DNA from: Marinobacter sp. JH2
GTDB taxonomy: Bacteria; Pseudomonadota; Gammaproteobacteria; Pseudomonadales; Oleiphilaceae
Direction: 5' to 3'
DNA: 36,788 nucleotides
NCBI RefSeq assembly: GCF_004353225.1
Contig: NZ_CP037935.1
Span: 1 to 36,788, forward strand
Shown here piece after piece: positions 1-9,123 of the stretch; the first letter of the stretch is position 1; each line of letters opens with the position of its first letter. The position numbers were made by a program, and so were the translations under genes. The notes beneath the pieces were generated by a model. The model was not told the origin of the DNA, searched no databases, and worked only from the letters and a program-made list of their open reading frames with translations.

Positions 1-481
1 GCAAATCTTCCAGGAAAAGGTTACCGGCAAACTTCGCGAGCGACCCGAACTGTCGCAGTGCCTTCGTACCCTCCGAAAAGGTGACATTCTCGTCGTCTGG
101 AAGCTGGATCGGCTGGCACGCTCACTGAAGGATCTGGTTGAGATCGTTCAGGATCTGAATGATCGAGAAGTTGGCTTCAAATCGCTTACCGAAGCAATCG
201 ATACAACCAGCTCAGGCGGACGCCTGGTGTTCCATATCTTCGGCGCATTGGCTGAGTTCGAGCATGATCTGATTAGAGAGCGCACAAAGGCTGGTCTTGA
301 GGCAGCTAGGGCAAGGGGGCGCAAAGGCGGCCGGAAACCATCTATGTCTGATTCGGACGTCCGTAAAGCAGCGGCCATGCTCTCCGACCCTCAAATCACG
401 AAAACAGAAGTTGCGGCTCACTTCGGTGTGACTCGAACGACGTTGAACGCATCACTTAAAAGAATTGGATTGGCTGCCTGA
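1..481 (+). CDS. Tn3-type serine resolvase, main part (starts at 36706)
   Basis: The open frame enters from the left edge (first full codon at base 2) and ends with TGA at 479-481. The visible 159 residues hold the rest of the catalytic domain, including the conserved LDRLARS segment near residue 37 of this part. The EFEHDLIRERTKAGLEAARARG stretch follows, which in this family is the long dimerisation helix leading to the DNA-binding arm. The C-terminus is a small helix-turn-helix (about TKTEVAAHFGVTRTTLNASL) of the Hin/resolvase type. Read with 36706-36788 it makes a full-length resolvase. It lies 42 bp upstream of hsdM on the same strand but is probably a separate unit. An internal ATG at 227 would remove the catalytic domain and is not the real start. 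Confidence 0.9.
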   Translation, partial: QIFQEKVTGKLRERPELSQCLRTLRKGDILVVWKLDRLARSLKDLVEIVQDLNDREVGFKSLTEAIDTTSSGGRLVFHIFGALAEFEHDLIRERTKAGLEAARARGRKGGRKPSMSDSDVRKAAAMLSDPQITKTEVAAHFGVTRTTLNASLKRIGLAA

Positions 482-523
482 GATAGTCGCAGCCCGACAA
501 CATGCTGTATTGGAGCTCCACGG

Positions 524-2509
524 ATGACTGACGACAAAACCAACCACTCTCAAACCGCCGCTTTTATCTGGTCGGTTGCCGACCTTCTGCGCGGTGATTT
601 CAAGCAGAGCCAGTATGGGCGCGTGATTCTGCCGTTTACCCTGCTACGCCGCCTGGAGTGCGTACTGGAGCCAACCAAAGCCCAGGTACTGTCAGCAGCC
701 CAAGAACATCAAACTAAACCAGATGCGGTTCGTGAGAAGCTCTTACTCCGGGCCGCTGACCAACAGTTCTTTAATGCTTCTCCATTAAGCTTGGCTACCC
801 TGTCTGACAGCCAAACGGCCGACGACCTGATGAGTTATGTCCAGTCGTTCAGCCAGGATGCCCGGGAGATTTTCGAGCATTTCCATTTCGAAGACTTCGT
901 ACAACAGCTCAGCGCCAACAACTTGCTCTACCAGGTGGTGCAGCGGTTTGCCAGCATTGATCTGAGCCCGGCAACCATCAGCAACTTCGGTATGGGGATC
1001 ATCTTTGAAGAATTGATCCGGAAATTTGCGGAGAGCTCTAATGAAACGGCCGGGGAGCACTTCACGCCTCGGGATATCGTGCACCTGACCACCTCCCTTG
1101 TCCTAACCGGACAGGAGAGCCGGCTGACGCCCAACAGCATTGTCACCATCTATGATCCTACGGCGGGTACCGGTGGGTTCTTATCCGAGGGCGACGAGTA
1201 CATTCAACAGATCAGCGAGAGTGTCACTGTCTCACTGCACGGTCAGGAACTGAACCCGGAGTCCTACGCCATCTGTAAGGCGGACATGCTGATCAAAGGA
1301 CAGGAAGTCAGCAACATCAAGCTCGGCAACACGCTGTCGGATGATCAACTGGCTACTAATAAGTTTGACCTGATGCTCAGTAACCCGCCGTTTGGCGTGG
1401 AATGGAAAAAGGTTCAGAAGCAGGTCACTGATGAGCACAAGCATCGGGGCTTTGATGGTCGTTTTGGGCCTGGTCTACCCCGTGTGTCCGATGGCTCCCT
1501 GCTGTTCCTGATGCACCTGGTCAGCAAAATGCGGGATGCCCGAGAGGGTGGCTCCCGGATCGGCATCATTCTTAATGGTAGCCCGCTGTTTACGGGTGGT
1601 GCTGGCAGTGGCGAATCCGAAATTCGGCGCTATCTACTGCAGAACGATATGGTCGAAGCCATCGTGGCTCTGCCAACAGATATGTTCTACAACACCGGCA
1701 TCTCTACCTATGTCTGGGTGCTGTCTAACAACAAACCGGCTGAACGCAAAGGCAAGGTCCAGTTGATCGATGCCACTGACCGGGCGACCAAGATGCGTAA
1801 GTCCCTTGGCAGTAAGCGCCAGTTTGTCAGCGAGTCCGACCAGGACGAGATCGTGCGGATGTATGGGGACTTTCAGCAAACCAAAAAGAGCAAGATTTTC
1901 GCCATCGAAGCCTTCGGTTACCGACGCATCACGGTTGAGCGCCCGCTAAAACTGAACTTCCAAACCTCGGAAGAACGCCTTCAGCGGATTGCGGACGAAA
2001 AAGCCATCCAGAAAATGGATCAGGAAGACCAGGATAAGATCCTCGCTGCCTGTCGTGCTATGGATGCCGAGACGCTCTACCGGAATCGCAAACAGTTCCA
2101 GAAGGCCCTGAAGACTTCGCTCACCGATCATCAGGTGTACCTGAGTGCGCCTCAACTGAAAGCCCTGCTCAATGCTCTGAGTGACCGCGATCCAGAAGCC
2201 GATATCTGCACGGACAGCAAGGGCAATCCAGAAGCCGATACCGGCCTGCGGGACTATGAGAACGTGCCCCTCTCAGATTCCGTGTACGACTACTTTGAAC
2301 GGGAAGTGAAACCACATGTTCCCGACGCCTGGATTGATGAGTCGAAGCGGGATGAGAAGGATGGCGAAGTGGGCATTGTTGGCTTCGAAATTCCGTTCAA
2401 TCGACACTTCTATGAATTTACGCCGCCGCGTCCGCTTGAAGATATCGATGCTGATTTGAAGCAGTGCACCGACAGGATCAAGCAGATGATCGAGGAGTTG
2501 TCGGCGTGA
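524..2509 (+). CDS. hsdM: Type I restriction-modification system, DNA methyltransferase subunit HsdM
   Basis: This 661-residue protein is the N6-adenine methyltransferase subunit of a type I restriction enzyme. It modifies host DNA with S-adenosylmethionine when bound to HsdS, and joins HsdR for cleavage. An N-terminal helical HsdM domain (about 10-150) is followed by the methyltransferase fold, with the SAM-binding motif DPTAGTGGF at 211-219 and the catalytic motif NPPF at 287-290. The HFTP segment at 179-182 is also typical. About 200 C-terminal residues are charged and helical. The protein is longer than E. coli HsdM (about 530), as in many later-described type I families. A GGAG at 512-515 sits 8 bases before the ATG. 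The stop overlaps the hsdS start, so the two are translationally coupled. Confidence 0.96.
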   Translation: MTDDKTNHSQTAAFIWSVADLLRGDFKQSQYGRVILPFTLLRRLECVLEPTKAQVLSAAQEHQTKPDAVREKLLLRAADQQFFNASPLSLATLSDSQTADDLMSYVQSFSQDAREIFEHFHFEDFVQQLSANNLLYQVVQRFASIDLSPATISNFGMGIIFEELIRKFAESSNETAGEHFTPRDIVHLTTSLVLTGQESRLTPNSIVTIYDPTAGTGGFLSEGDEYIQQISESVTVSLHGQELNPESYAICKADMLIKGQEVSNIKLGNTLSDDQLATNKFDLMLSNPPFGVEWKKVQKQVTDEHKHRGFDGRFGPGLPRVSDGSLLFLMHLVSKMRDAREGGSRIGIILNGSPLFTGGAGSGESEIRRYLLQNDMVEAIVALPTDMFYNTGISTYVWVLSNNKPAERKGKVQLIDATDRATKMRKSLGSKRQFVSESDQDEIVRMYGDFQQTKKSKIFAIEAFGYRRITVERPLKLNFQTSEERLQRIADEKAIQKMDQEDQDKILAACRAMDAETLYRNRKQFQKALKTSLTDHQVYLSAPQLKALLNALSDRDPEADICTDSKGNPEADTGLRDYENVPLSDSVYDYFEREVKPHVPDAWIDESKRDEKDGEVGIVGFEIPFNRHFYEFTPPRPLEDIDADLKQCTDRIKQMIEELSA

Positions 2510-3840
2510 CTTATTCCTGGTTTGGCCCTTTCAAGAGCAAATGGAAAATTGTGCCGCTGAGAGAAATTGCCCGATTAGGCACTGGTCATACGCCCTCTCG
2601 AGAAGTCGAGGCATACTGGGAAAATTGTACGATTCCCTGGGTAACAGTCAGTGATATTAGAAAGCATGGAGCGTCCAAGCTTTCGCCCCTGAGAGAAACC
2701 GAGCAAAAAATCAGTGAACTGGGACTCGCTAACAGCGCGGCTGAACTTCACCCGCCTGGCACAGTGATGTTGTCGCGGACAGCTTCAATTGGTTTTAGCT
2801 GCGTAATTGATAAGCCAATGGCGACAACTCAAGCTTTCGTCACTTGGACTCCGGGGAAGAAGCTCGACTCTAACTACTTGCACGCTACGCTGAAAGCGAT
2901 GACACAGCTATTTGACTCCATGGCCTATGGTGCAACCCATCTGACTATTTACTTCCCTGATATTAAAACCTTACGGATACCGTTGCCCTCCCTCGAAGAA
3001 CAAACCCAAATCGCCCGTTTCCTAAAACACAAAACGGCTAAGATCGACGCCCTGATCCGTGAGCAGGAGCGCCTGATAGAACTGCTTCAGGAAAAGCGCC
3101 AGGCTGTAATTTCCCATGCGGTGACCAAGGGGCTGGATCCCAACGTGCCGATGAAGGACTCCGGGGTGGAGTGGCTTGGGGAGGTGCCGGCGCATTGGGA
3201 GGTTCGGAAGGTTTCTTACGACTTTACAGCTGTTAAAGGGCCACGCGGTGCGATACTGACAAAGGAGTACTGTGCTGCCAATCAAGGCCCATATCCAGTC
3301 TACAGCGGTCAAACCGACAATGCAGGCGTGCTTGGATCCATAGATGACTTCGATTTTTCTCTCGGATCCAATGGGGGACTTCTCACCACTACAGTTGGGG
3401 CCAAGGCGATGTCTCTTAATTTTGTGACTAAGGACATTAGCCTCTCTCAGAACTGCATGCTAATCCGGCCTATATCAAAACAGATCTTTATTAAGTTTTA
3501 TTTCTATCATCTCCAACCGCTTTTTCGGCTTGAGCGGGCGATGATTCCTGATCACATGCAACCATCATTTAGGATGGATGACCTGTATAAGTTTTTTGTT
3601 GCACAGCCTCCACTAAAAGAGCAGGAAGCCATTGCGCTAGCTCTGGATGTCGAAATGGGACGTTTTGACGCCTTGGAAAGAGAAGCCAGGCTTTTGATTG
3701 AACGCCTCAAAGAACGCCGTTCAGCACTAATTTCCGCCGCCGTTACTGGAAAGATTGATGTCCGGAACTGGCAACCACCGTCCGATGAAAGCGCTCTCGA
3801 TGGATCTGTGCGCGAGACGGGCATGGAGTCCACTCCATGA
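2506..3840 (+). CDS. hsdS: Type I restriction-modification system, specificity subunit HsdS
   Basis: HsdS (444 residues from the GTG at 2506) recognises the split DNA target and holds two HsdM and two HsdR subunits. Two target-recognition domains are visible. The first covers roughly the first 160 residues, including a GTGHTPSREVEAYW segment. The second begins after WLGEVPAHWEVRK. Each is followed by a helical spacer: EEQTQIARFLKHKTAKIDAL and KEQEAIALALDVEMGRFDAL start these two repeats and are clearly related. I chose GTG 2506 because GAGGAG at 2492-2497 is 8 bases upstream and it overlaps the hsdM TGA by three bases. An in-frame ATG at 2464 lies inside hsdM with no such site. Target sequence cannot be predicted here. 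Confidence 0.95.
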   Translation: MTYSWFGPFKSKWKIVPLREIARLGTGHTPSREVEAYWENCTIPWVTVSDIRKHGASKLSPLRETEQKISELGLANSAAELHPPGTVMLSRTASIGFSCVIDKPMATTQAFVTWTPGKKLDSNYLHATLKAMTQLFDSMAYGATHLTIYFPDIKTLRIPLPSLEEQTQIARFLKHKTAKIDALIREQERLIELLQEKRQAVISHAVTKGLDPNVPMKDSGVEWLGEVPAHWEVRKVSYDFTAVKGPRGAILTKEYCAANQGPYPVYSGQTDNAGVLGSIDDFDFSLGSNGGLLTTTVGAKAMSLNFVTKDISLSQNCMLIRPISKQIFIKFYFYHLQPLFRLERAMIPDHMQPSFRMDDLYKFFVAQPPLKEQEAIALALDVEMGRFDALEREARLLIERLKERRSALISAAVTGKIDVRNWQPPSDESALDGSVRETGMESTP

Positions 3841-3917
3841 ATAATGGACTTGGCGCCCGCCCCAACTATTCTTGGTCGACGATGCAAGAAGTGCTGTGAA
3901 GGATATAAGGAGTAGTC

Positions 3918-6900
3918 ATGGCTGACAGCCGAGAGAGAGCGTTCCAGAACGACATCATTGCTGCCCTGAGTGATCAGGGCTGGCTGGTCGGCAAGGCGTT
4001 CGAGTACGACAAGGCGCATGCCTTGTATCCGGAAGACCTGATCGGTCACTTCCAAGAGGCCTGGCCCGACCGTTGGGAAAAGTTCTGTAAGGGTAACCCT
4101 CAGAACCCGGAAAAGGTGCTCATCCAGAAAACCGTTCGGGAGCTGGAGAAAAAGGGCACCCTCGATGTGCTCCGTCATGGCTTCAAAGTACCGGGCGTAA
4201 AAATCGACCTCTGCAGCTTCAAGCCGGATCACGGCATGAACCCGGACACAGAGCGTCGATATAACGCGAACCGGTTACGTGTGGTCGAGGAAGTCTCCTA
4301 TTCGCCTCATGCCCGCACCGGTGACTACAATCCCCGTCTCGACCTGGTGCTCTTCGTGAACGGGATTCCGACGGCGACACTGGAGCTCAAAAGCGAGTTC
4401 AAGCAGACCGTCGAACACGCCAAGCGCCAATACAAAAAGGATCGTCCGGTAAAGGATCCGGTTACACGGAAGCCGGAGCCATTGTTGACGTTCAAGCGTG
4501 GGGCATTGGTCCATTTCGCGGTCAGCCAGGACGAAGTGGCGATGACCACCCGGCTGAATGGAAAGGAGACTTTCTTCCTGCCGTTTAACCGAGGCACGGC
4601 TGATGGTGGTGCCGGGAATCCACGCGCCGAGGACGAGGGTAGCTACGCCACGGCTTACCTGTGGGAGCAACTGTTCCAGAAGGATGCCTGGCTTAAGGTC
4701 CTTGGCCGTTTCCTTCACCTGGAAAAGAAAACCGAGGAAGATTTCCACGGTAACCGGAAGACCAAGGAAACCCTGATCTTCCCCCGGTACCACCAGTGGG
4801 ATGTGGTCAACCAGCTGATACAGACGACCCGCGAAGAAGGTGCAGGCAAGCGCTACCTCATCCAGCACAGTGCGGGCTCCGGCAAATCCAACTCCATTGC
4901 CTGGGCGGCCCATCAGCTGGCGCAGCTCTATGATAGCGAGGGCAATAAGCTGTTCAGCTCGGTCATCGTCGTGACCGACCGAACGGTTCTGGATAGCCAG
5001 CTTCAGGACACCATCTACCAGTTTGAGCACGCTCAGGGCGTGGTTCGCCCCATCAACCGTGATTTGGGCAATCAGAGTAAATCAGAGCAGCTGGCTGAGG
5101 CTCTGGCCGAGCAAACCCGGATCATCATTGTGACTATCCAGACCTTCCCCGCGTTGTTCGACGCGCTGGAGAAGTATCCCAAGCTAGCCTCCGGACGGTA
5201 CGCTGTGATTGCGGACGAGGCTCACTCGTCGCAAACCGGCTCTTCCGCAACCAAGCTGAAGGCCATCCTGGGCGGTGATTTACCCGAAGGAGAGGAAATC
5301 AGTGCGGAAGAGCTGCTGGATGCTGCCGTCTCTGCGCGCAAGCCCAGTCAGGACATCAGCTACTACGCCTTTACCGCGACGCCTAAGGCCAAGACCATTG
5401 AGCTGTTTGGCCGTGAGCCGGATCCGTCACAGCCTCGAAGTGAGTCCAATAAGCCGGAGCCTTTCCATGTGTACTCCATGAGACAGGCCATCGAAGAGGG
5501 TTTCATCATCGATGTACTCCGGCGCTACACCACCTATGCCGTCGCCTGGAAGCTGGCTCACCCGGACGCAGAGGACGATGAGGTCGACTCCAAGAAGGCC
5601 CGAACCACGCTGGCCAAATGGGTGCGCCTGCACCCATACAACATCAGCCAGAAGGTTGAGGTCATCGTTGAGCACTTCCGGGAAAACGTCCGGCACCTGC
5701 TGGATGGCCAGGCCAAGGCTATGGTGGTGACCAGCAGCCGGCAGGAGGCCGTCCGTTACCAGTTAGCCATGCAGCAGTACATCCAGGACAAGGGCTATCA
5801 GGACGTTCATCCACTGGTGGCCTTCTCAGGCAGCCTGCCACCGGATGATGTGATCCCGGAAGAGGTGACCGAAACCAGCAGCCTTTTGAATCCAGGCCTG
5901 AATGGCCGCGATCATGCCAAGGCGTTCGATACGGACGAGTACAACGTGATGCTGGTGGCCAATAAATACCAGACGGGCTTTGATCAGCCGAAGCTCTGCG
6001 CCATGTACGTGGACAAGAAGCTCAAGGGGGTGGAGTGCGTTCAGACACTCTCACGGTTGAACCGGCTATTTCCGGGCAAGGAAACCTTCATCCTGGATTT
6101 CATCAACGATGCTCAGGACATCCTCGATTCGTTCCTGCCTTACTATAACAAGGCAGAGCTGACCGGAGTTTCTGACGCCCAGGTCGTTTATGACATCCAG
6201 GAAGCACTGGATGCCGAGCAGGTGTACCACTGGGACGAGGTGGAGGCCTTTGCACGGGCGTTCTTCGATCCGAAGGCCGAAGCCTCCAAGCTGAGTTACT
6301 ACTGTCAGCCAGCGCGAGAGCGCTTCAACAAGCGGTATAAGCTGCTTCGTGATGAGCGAGCCGAAGCACGGGCCGCCCGCAAACAGGCAGAAGCCGACGG
6401 CAACACCATCGGCCTTAAACAGGCTGATGCAACGCTGAAGGAGATTGGAACGGGCCTGGATCAGTTGGATCTGTTCAAGAAAAACCTTGGAAGCTTTGTT
6501 CGCACCTACGAGTTTCTGTCCCAGATCGTGTTTTTTGAAGATCCGGAATTGGAACAGCTGTGTGTATTTGCTAAACACCTACTGCCGTTGCTGCGCCAGG
6601 AAATTCTCGATGAGGACGAAATCGATATTTCAGAGCTGGAACTGAGTCACTACCGGATCACCAAGCGCAAAGAGCATGATCTGCGGCTAGAGGGTGAGGA
6701 CGATCCGGACGGATTGGACCCGATTACCGGTGTCGGTACTGGGAAGCCCCATGATCCTGAGAAGAAACGCCTGTCTGAGATTATCGAGAAGCTGAATGAC
6801 ATCTTCGGCGCCGAAGTCAGCGATGAGGATCAGCTCCACTTTGCGAACGGTATTGCTGATAGGGTTCGCCGGGATGAGGCGGTGATGGCGCAGGTCAACA

Positions 6901-7103
6901 GTCATTCGACGGATCAGGTTATGCACGGGTTGTTTCCGAAGCGGCTCACAGATTTGGTGCTGGATTCCATGACCGACCATGAAAAGTTGTCGATGGAGAT
7001 TCTGGACAGCGAGAGCAATCAGAAAGCGTTCGCTATGCTGATTCTGCGGCTGTTATCGAACCAATCGGGCTTCGAATCTCAGAGTAAAAGGGGTGGTTCG
7101 TGA
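3918..7103 (+). CDS. hsdR: Type I restriction-modification system, restriction/translocase subunit HsdR
   Basis: HsdR (1061 residues) is the motor and nuclease of the type I enzyme. It pulls unmodified DNA through the complex and cuts when translocation stalls. The N-terminal PD-(D/E)xK nuclease is seen as Asp142 in LDLVLF and Glu156-x-Lys158 in LELKSE. The superfamily 2 helicase follows, with Walker A HSAGSGKS at 317-324 and Walker B DEAH at 433-436. A later helicase motif reads NKYQTGFDQP, and LSRLNR matches motif VI. The C-terminal third is acidic and helical. Length is normal for the family and no motif is broken, so the enzyme looks functional. It starts 77 bp after hsdS with AAGGAG just upstream, and its stop overlaps the next gene. 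Confidence 0.96.
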   Translation: MADSRERAFQNDIIAALSDQGWLVGKAFEYDKAHALYPEDLIGHFQEAWPDRWEKFCKGNPQNPEKVLIQKTVRELEKKGTLDVLRHGFKVPGVKIDLCSFKPDHGMNPDTERRYNANRLRVVEEVSYSPHARTGDYNPRLDLVLFVNGIPTATLELKSEFKQTVEHAKRQYKKDRPVKDPVTRKPEPLLTFKRGALVHFAVSQDEVAMTTRLNGKETFFLPFNRGTADGGAGNPRAEDEGSYATAYLWEQLFQKDAWLKVLGRFLHLEKKTEEDFHGNRKTKETLIFPRYHQWDVVNQLIQTTREEGAGKRYLIQHSAGSGKSNSIAWAAHQLAQLYDSEGNKLFSSVIVVTDRTVLDSQLQDTIYQFEHAQGVVRPINRDLGNQSKSEQLAEALAEQTRIIIVTIQTFPALFDALEKYPKLASGRYAVIADEAHSSQTGSSATKLKAILGGDLPEGEEISAEELLDAAVSARKPSQDISYYAFTATPKAKTIELFGREPDPSQPRSESNKPEPFHVYSMRQAIEEGFIIDVLRRYTTYAVAWKLAHPDAEDDEVDSKKARTTLAKWVRLHPYNISQKVEVIVEHFRENVRHLLDGQAKAMVVTSSRQEAVRYQLAMQQYIQDKGYQDVHPLVAFSGSLPPDDVIPEEVTETSSLLNPGLNGRDHAKAFDTDEYNVMLVANKYQTGFDQPKLCAMYVDKKLKGVECVQTLSRLNRLFPGKETFILDFINDAQDILDSFLPYYNKAELTGVSDAQVVYDIQEALDAEQVYHWDEVEAFARAFFDPKAEASKLSYYCQPARERFNKRYKLLRDERAEARAARKQAEADGNTIGLKQADATLKEIGTGLDQLDLFKKNLGSFVRTYEFLSQIVFFEDPELEQLCVFAKHLLPLLRQEILDEDEIDISELELSHYRITKRKEHDLRLEGEDDPDGLDPITGVGTGKPHDPEKKRLSEIIEKLNDIFGAEVSDEDQLHFANGIADRVRRDEAVMAQVNSHSTDQVMHGLFPKRLTDLVLDSMTDHEKLSMEILDSESNQKAFAMLILRLLSNQSGFESQSKRGGS

Positions 7104-7525
7104 AAAAGAACGGTGAGTTTGAAGAGTTCCATCTTCTTGGTATCTGGGTTGATGAGATGGAAGCAAGCGGATCTAATCGGAACCTTGTGGGTATCTCTGT
7201 GACTGAGGATCTTCAAAATCGCATCTATTCCCTCTATGGAATCAATGTGGAGTTGGACGACATTTATAGAATGGCCGATAAATGCCTCGCTCACGAATGG
7301 CTCGAAAACAAATATCTAGGTAATAAGTACGAGGATCTTTTTATAACGACTGGTGGAGTCGGTGTTGTTCGCTCGAAGGTACTCTCCGACTCTCGGAAGC
7401 GGAATCGCTCTGGACTGAAAAAAATATCGGATTGGATTGAGGAACACAAAGGCTTAACAGCATTGATTGGGCTTGGCCTTGCCATCTCGACGCTTTGGTA
7501 CCGGCTGGGTTCCGGGGGGCAATAG
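7100..7525 (+). CDS. Small C-tail membrane protein coupled to hsdR
   Basis: I do not recognise a named family for this 141-residue protein. It begins with GTG at 7100 and overlaps the hsdR stop, so it is almost certainly translated from the same message. The first 85 residues look globular, with a possible winged-helix-like pattern (VTEDLQNRIYSLYGI, then helices and ITTGGVGVVRSKV). A basic linker follows, then one hydrophobic segment near residues 118-134 (LTALIGLGLAISTLWYRLG), close to the C-terminus. That suggests a tail-anchored inner-membrane protein with its body in the cytoplasm. Its position suggests an accessory or defence-related role with the restriction system, but nothing in the sequence proves this. 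Confidence 0.75.
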   Translation: MKKNGEFEEFHLLGIWVDEMEASGSNRNLVGISVTEDLQNRIYSLYGINVELDDIYRMADKCLAHEWLENKYLGNKYEDLFITTGGVGVVRSKVLSDSRKRNRSGLKKISDWIEEHKGLTALIGLGLAISTLWYRLGSGGQ

Positions 7526-7528
7526 CAA

Positions 7529-7759
7529 GTGATCGATGATAATTTGGAGATACCGCTTAGGTGCTTGTTTTGCAAAACCCCGCTTCAGGCGGCGGAAAAT
7601 GCGTCATTCCAAGCTGGGGACTTAATTAAGTGCTCAGCGTGCGAGGAAGATAGTGAATACGAGAGCGTGTTGGCAGTCGCGAAAGAAGAGGCGGAAAACT
7701 ATGTTCAGCAGCTGCTCAACGAGGAAATGGACAAGCTATCGAAAAAGCTCTTCAAGTAA
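7529..7759 (+). CDS. Small zinc-ribbon protein
   Basis: This 76-residue protein starts at GTG 7529, nine bases after a G-rich Shine-Dalgarno-like run and three bases after the previous stop. Two CxxC pairs, Cys12/Cys15 (CLFC) and Cys35/Cys38 (CSAC), form a likely zinc ribbon. The C-terminal half is a charged helix ending in lysines. Zinc ribbons of this size often bind nucleic acid or a protein partner. It is the last gene of the hsd operon by spacing, so it may work with the 141-residue membrane protein. I recognise no named family. Confidence 0.7.
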   Translation: MIDDNLEIPLRCLFCKTPLQAAENASFQAGDLIKCSACEEDSEYESVLAVAKEEAENYVQQLLNEEMDKLSKKLFK

Positions 7760-8096
7760 CCGCATCCGGTCACTGCGCATAATCTGAGGTTATGGTAATT
7801 GATACCTTTTCCTACCCCTTGGGTATTAAGCCCATCCTGCAGTAAACTGTAAGCCCCACGATAGTCTTGTGGGTTCTCTATTCTAGGAGGTGAAAACAGC
7901 CAAACCCATGGGCAATCTCACCTCTAGCCCATAAACATTTTTGCCTCCCCCCCATCGTCAAAAACACCTAGGGTACCTAGTCAATACTGCCCTCCATAAT
8001 AAGACATAATTTAGGCAGATACATTGAAACCAAACACAACACAACATTACCCAAAGATGTAATAACCCCTAGGCAATTTCGCCCCCACCAATGCCT
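7760..8096. other. Gene-free stretch after the restriction operon
   Basis: About 340 bases without a convincing gene. CCCAC and GTGGG (around 7857-7873) can form a weak hairpin followed by a T/C-rich run and may end the hsd transcript, but the stem is only five pairs. A strong AGGAGGTGAAAA around 7885-7896 looks like a ribosome site, but no reading frame of useful length follows it. The CCTAGG motif recurs near 7968 and 8069. No iterons or tRNA were seen. Confidence 0.4.
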
Positions 8097-8124
8097 TTGT
8101 GTGCGACTCTAGCCCTCGTATACT
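8097..8124 (+). promoter_or_regulatory. Candidate sigma-70 promoter of the winged-helix gene
   Basis: TTGTGT (8097-8102) and TATACT (8119-8124) are separated by 16 bases. The -10 box matches five of six consensus positions. Transcription would begin near 8131, about 23 bases before the ATG at 8154. Assigned by eye only. Confidence 0.5.
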
Positions 8125-8153
8125 GAAAGAAACCTTTCAAAGGACGGCTAGGA

Positions 8154-8621
8154 ATGACCAAAAAAGAAACTGGTGCAAAACCATCCAAGAATGACATCAA
8201 ACAACGATGGGGAAGCACTATCGCTAATCTAGGATGGACTGCGATACCGAACATTCTGTTAGAACGACAGCAAGCGCTTGGACTCAACAGCCTTGATTTG
8301 AATATCGTAATGATTTTGCTCAAACATGCATGGAAAGCGGATGACAAACCATTTCCTACGAAACGCGTGATTTCGGAACTCGTTGGAAGAGACCCCAGCA
8401 CTGTGCGAAAGGCCATTCAACGGCTTGAAGAGAAAGGGCTCATTAAGCGAGTAACACAAATGCGTAAATATGGCCAAACAGCGAATCAGTACGACCTGTC
8501 AGGCCTGAAAGAAAAGCTTCAAGAGTTAGCTGAGACAGAAAAAAAGGAAAGAGATCGGCGCCAAGACTCAGACGCACGAAATCGCCGGGGATATGTAAAA
8601 CCTCAACCAGGTGCTGACTAG
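8154..8621 (+). CDS. Winged-helix DNA-binding protein
   Basis: This 155-residue protein carries a winged helix-turn-helix at about residues 40-105: helices around LNSLDLNIVMILLKHAW, then TKRVISELVGRDPSTVRKAI as the likely recognition unit, and a wing ending in GLIKRVTQMRKYG. The pattern resembles plasmid- and phage-borne helix-turn-helix proteins that read single genes or replication regions. The N-terminus and C-terminus are highly charged, and the tail is rich in Glu, Lys and Arg. It has its own promoter candidate and sits alone between the restriction operon and the toxin-antitoxin pair. It could regulate either, or plasmid copy control; the sequence does not decide. Confidence 0.8.
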   Translation: MTKKETGAKPSKNDIKQRWGSTIANLGWTAIPNILLERQQALGLNSLDLNIVMILLKHAWKADDKPFPTKRVISELVGRDPSTVRKAIQRLEEKGLIKRVTQMRKYGQTANQYDLSGLKEKLQELAETEKKERDRRQDSDARNRRGYVKPQPGAD

Positions 8622-8717
8622 AGCGCCTCTACCTCTCGCTAAATAAACCTACGATCACAGCATTAATTTTGAGCTCTATAGGTAGGCCCAAAGAGACAGA
8701 CAAGACGGTCACAAGCC

Positions 8718-8756
8718 TTGACATAGTCTGCAACCTATATAGACTACAACCTATAT
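8718..8756 (+). promoter_or_regulatory. Promoter and operator of the toxin-antitoxin operon
   Basis: A perfect TTGACA lies at 8718-8723, and TAGACT at 8740-8745 is a possible -10 with 16-base spacing. Two adjacent 16-base direct repeats (8725-8740 and 8741-8756, AGTCTGCAACCTATAT and AGACTACAACCTATAT, 14 of 16 identical) cover the -10 region. TAGTCT at 8724-8729 and AGACTA at 8741-8746 form an inverted repeat. This is the kind of site an antitoxin such as HigA binds to repress its own operon. The toxin ATG follows at 8769. Confidence 0.6.
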
Positions 8757-8768
8757 TCGAGGTATCCC

Positions 8769-9122
8769 ATGTGGGAAGTAAAAACGACTGATAGATTTGA
8801 TGAGTGGTACAAAACTCTCGACGACACAGATAGAAAAAACGTTCTTGCAGCAATCTTAGTATTGCAGGGAAAGGGACCAATGCTATCGCGACCATACGCA
8901 GATAGCGTGTACGGTTCCAAACACAGCAACATGAAAGAGTTGCGCGTTCAAAGCAAAGGCAATCCAATCCGAGCATTCTTTGCGTTTGATCCAACCCGGG
9001 CAGGCATCATTCTCTGTGCCGGTGAGAAAACCGGAAAAGAGAAACGGTTTTATGATGAGATGATTCCAGTAGCCGATGATGAATTTTCGGCACACCTGGA
9101 GGAACTCCAACGAGGTAAATAG
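8769..9122 (+). CDS. HigB/RelE-like toxin (Gp49-like)
   Basis: The 117-residue protein has the pattern of the phage-derived Gp49-like/HigB toxins, a branch of the RelE superfamily of ribosome-dependent mRNA interferases. It opens with WEVKTTDRFDEWYKTL, then a helix, a central LSRPYADSVYGSKHSNMKEL segment, and strands ending in IRAFFAFDP and IILCAGEKTGKEKRFYDE. The MKELRV strand and the lysine-rich GEKTGKEKRFYDEM region are typical of the family. The antitoxin begins one base after its stop. Toxin first and antitoxin second is the usual HigBA order. Expected role is plasmid maintenance by post-segregational killing, possibly also phage response. Confidence 0.85.
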   Translation: MWEVKTTDRFDEWYKTLDDTDRKNVLAAILVLQGKGPMLSRPYADSVYGSKHSNMKELRVQSKGNPIRAFFAFDPTRAGIILCAGEKTGKEKRFYDEMIPVADDEFSAHLEELQRGK

Positions 9123-9123
9123 C

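Noticed and set aside
4275..5030. A 251-codon minus-strand frame opposite hsdR
   Set aside because: Antisense shadow of a strongly conserved gene; no ribosome site and no domain pattern.
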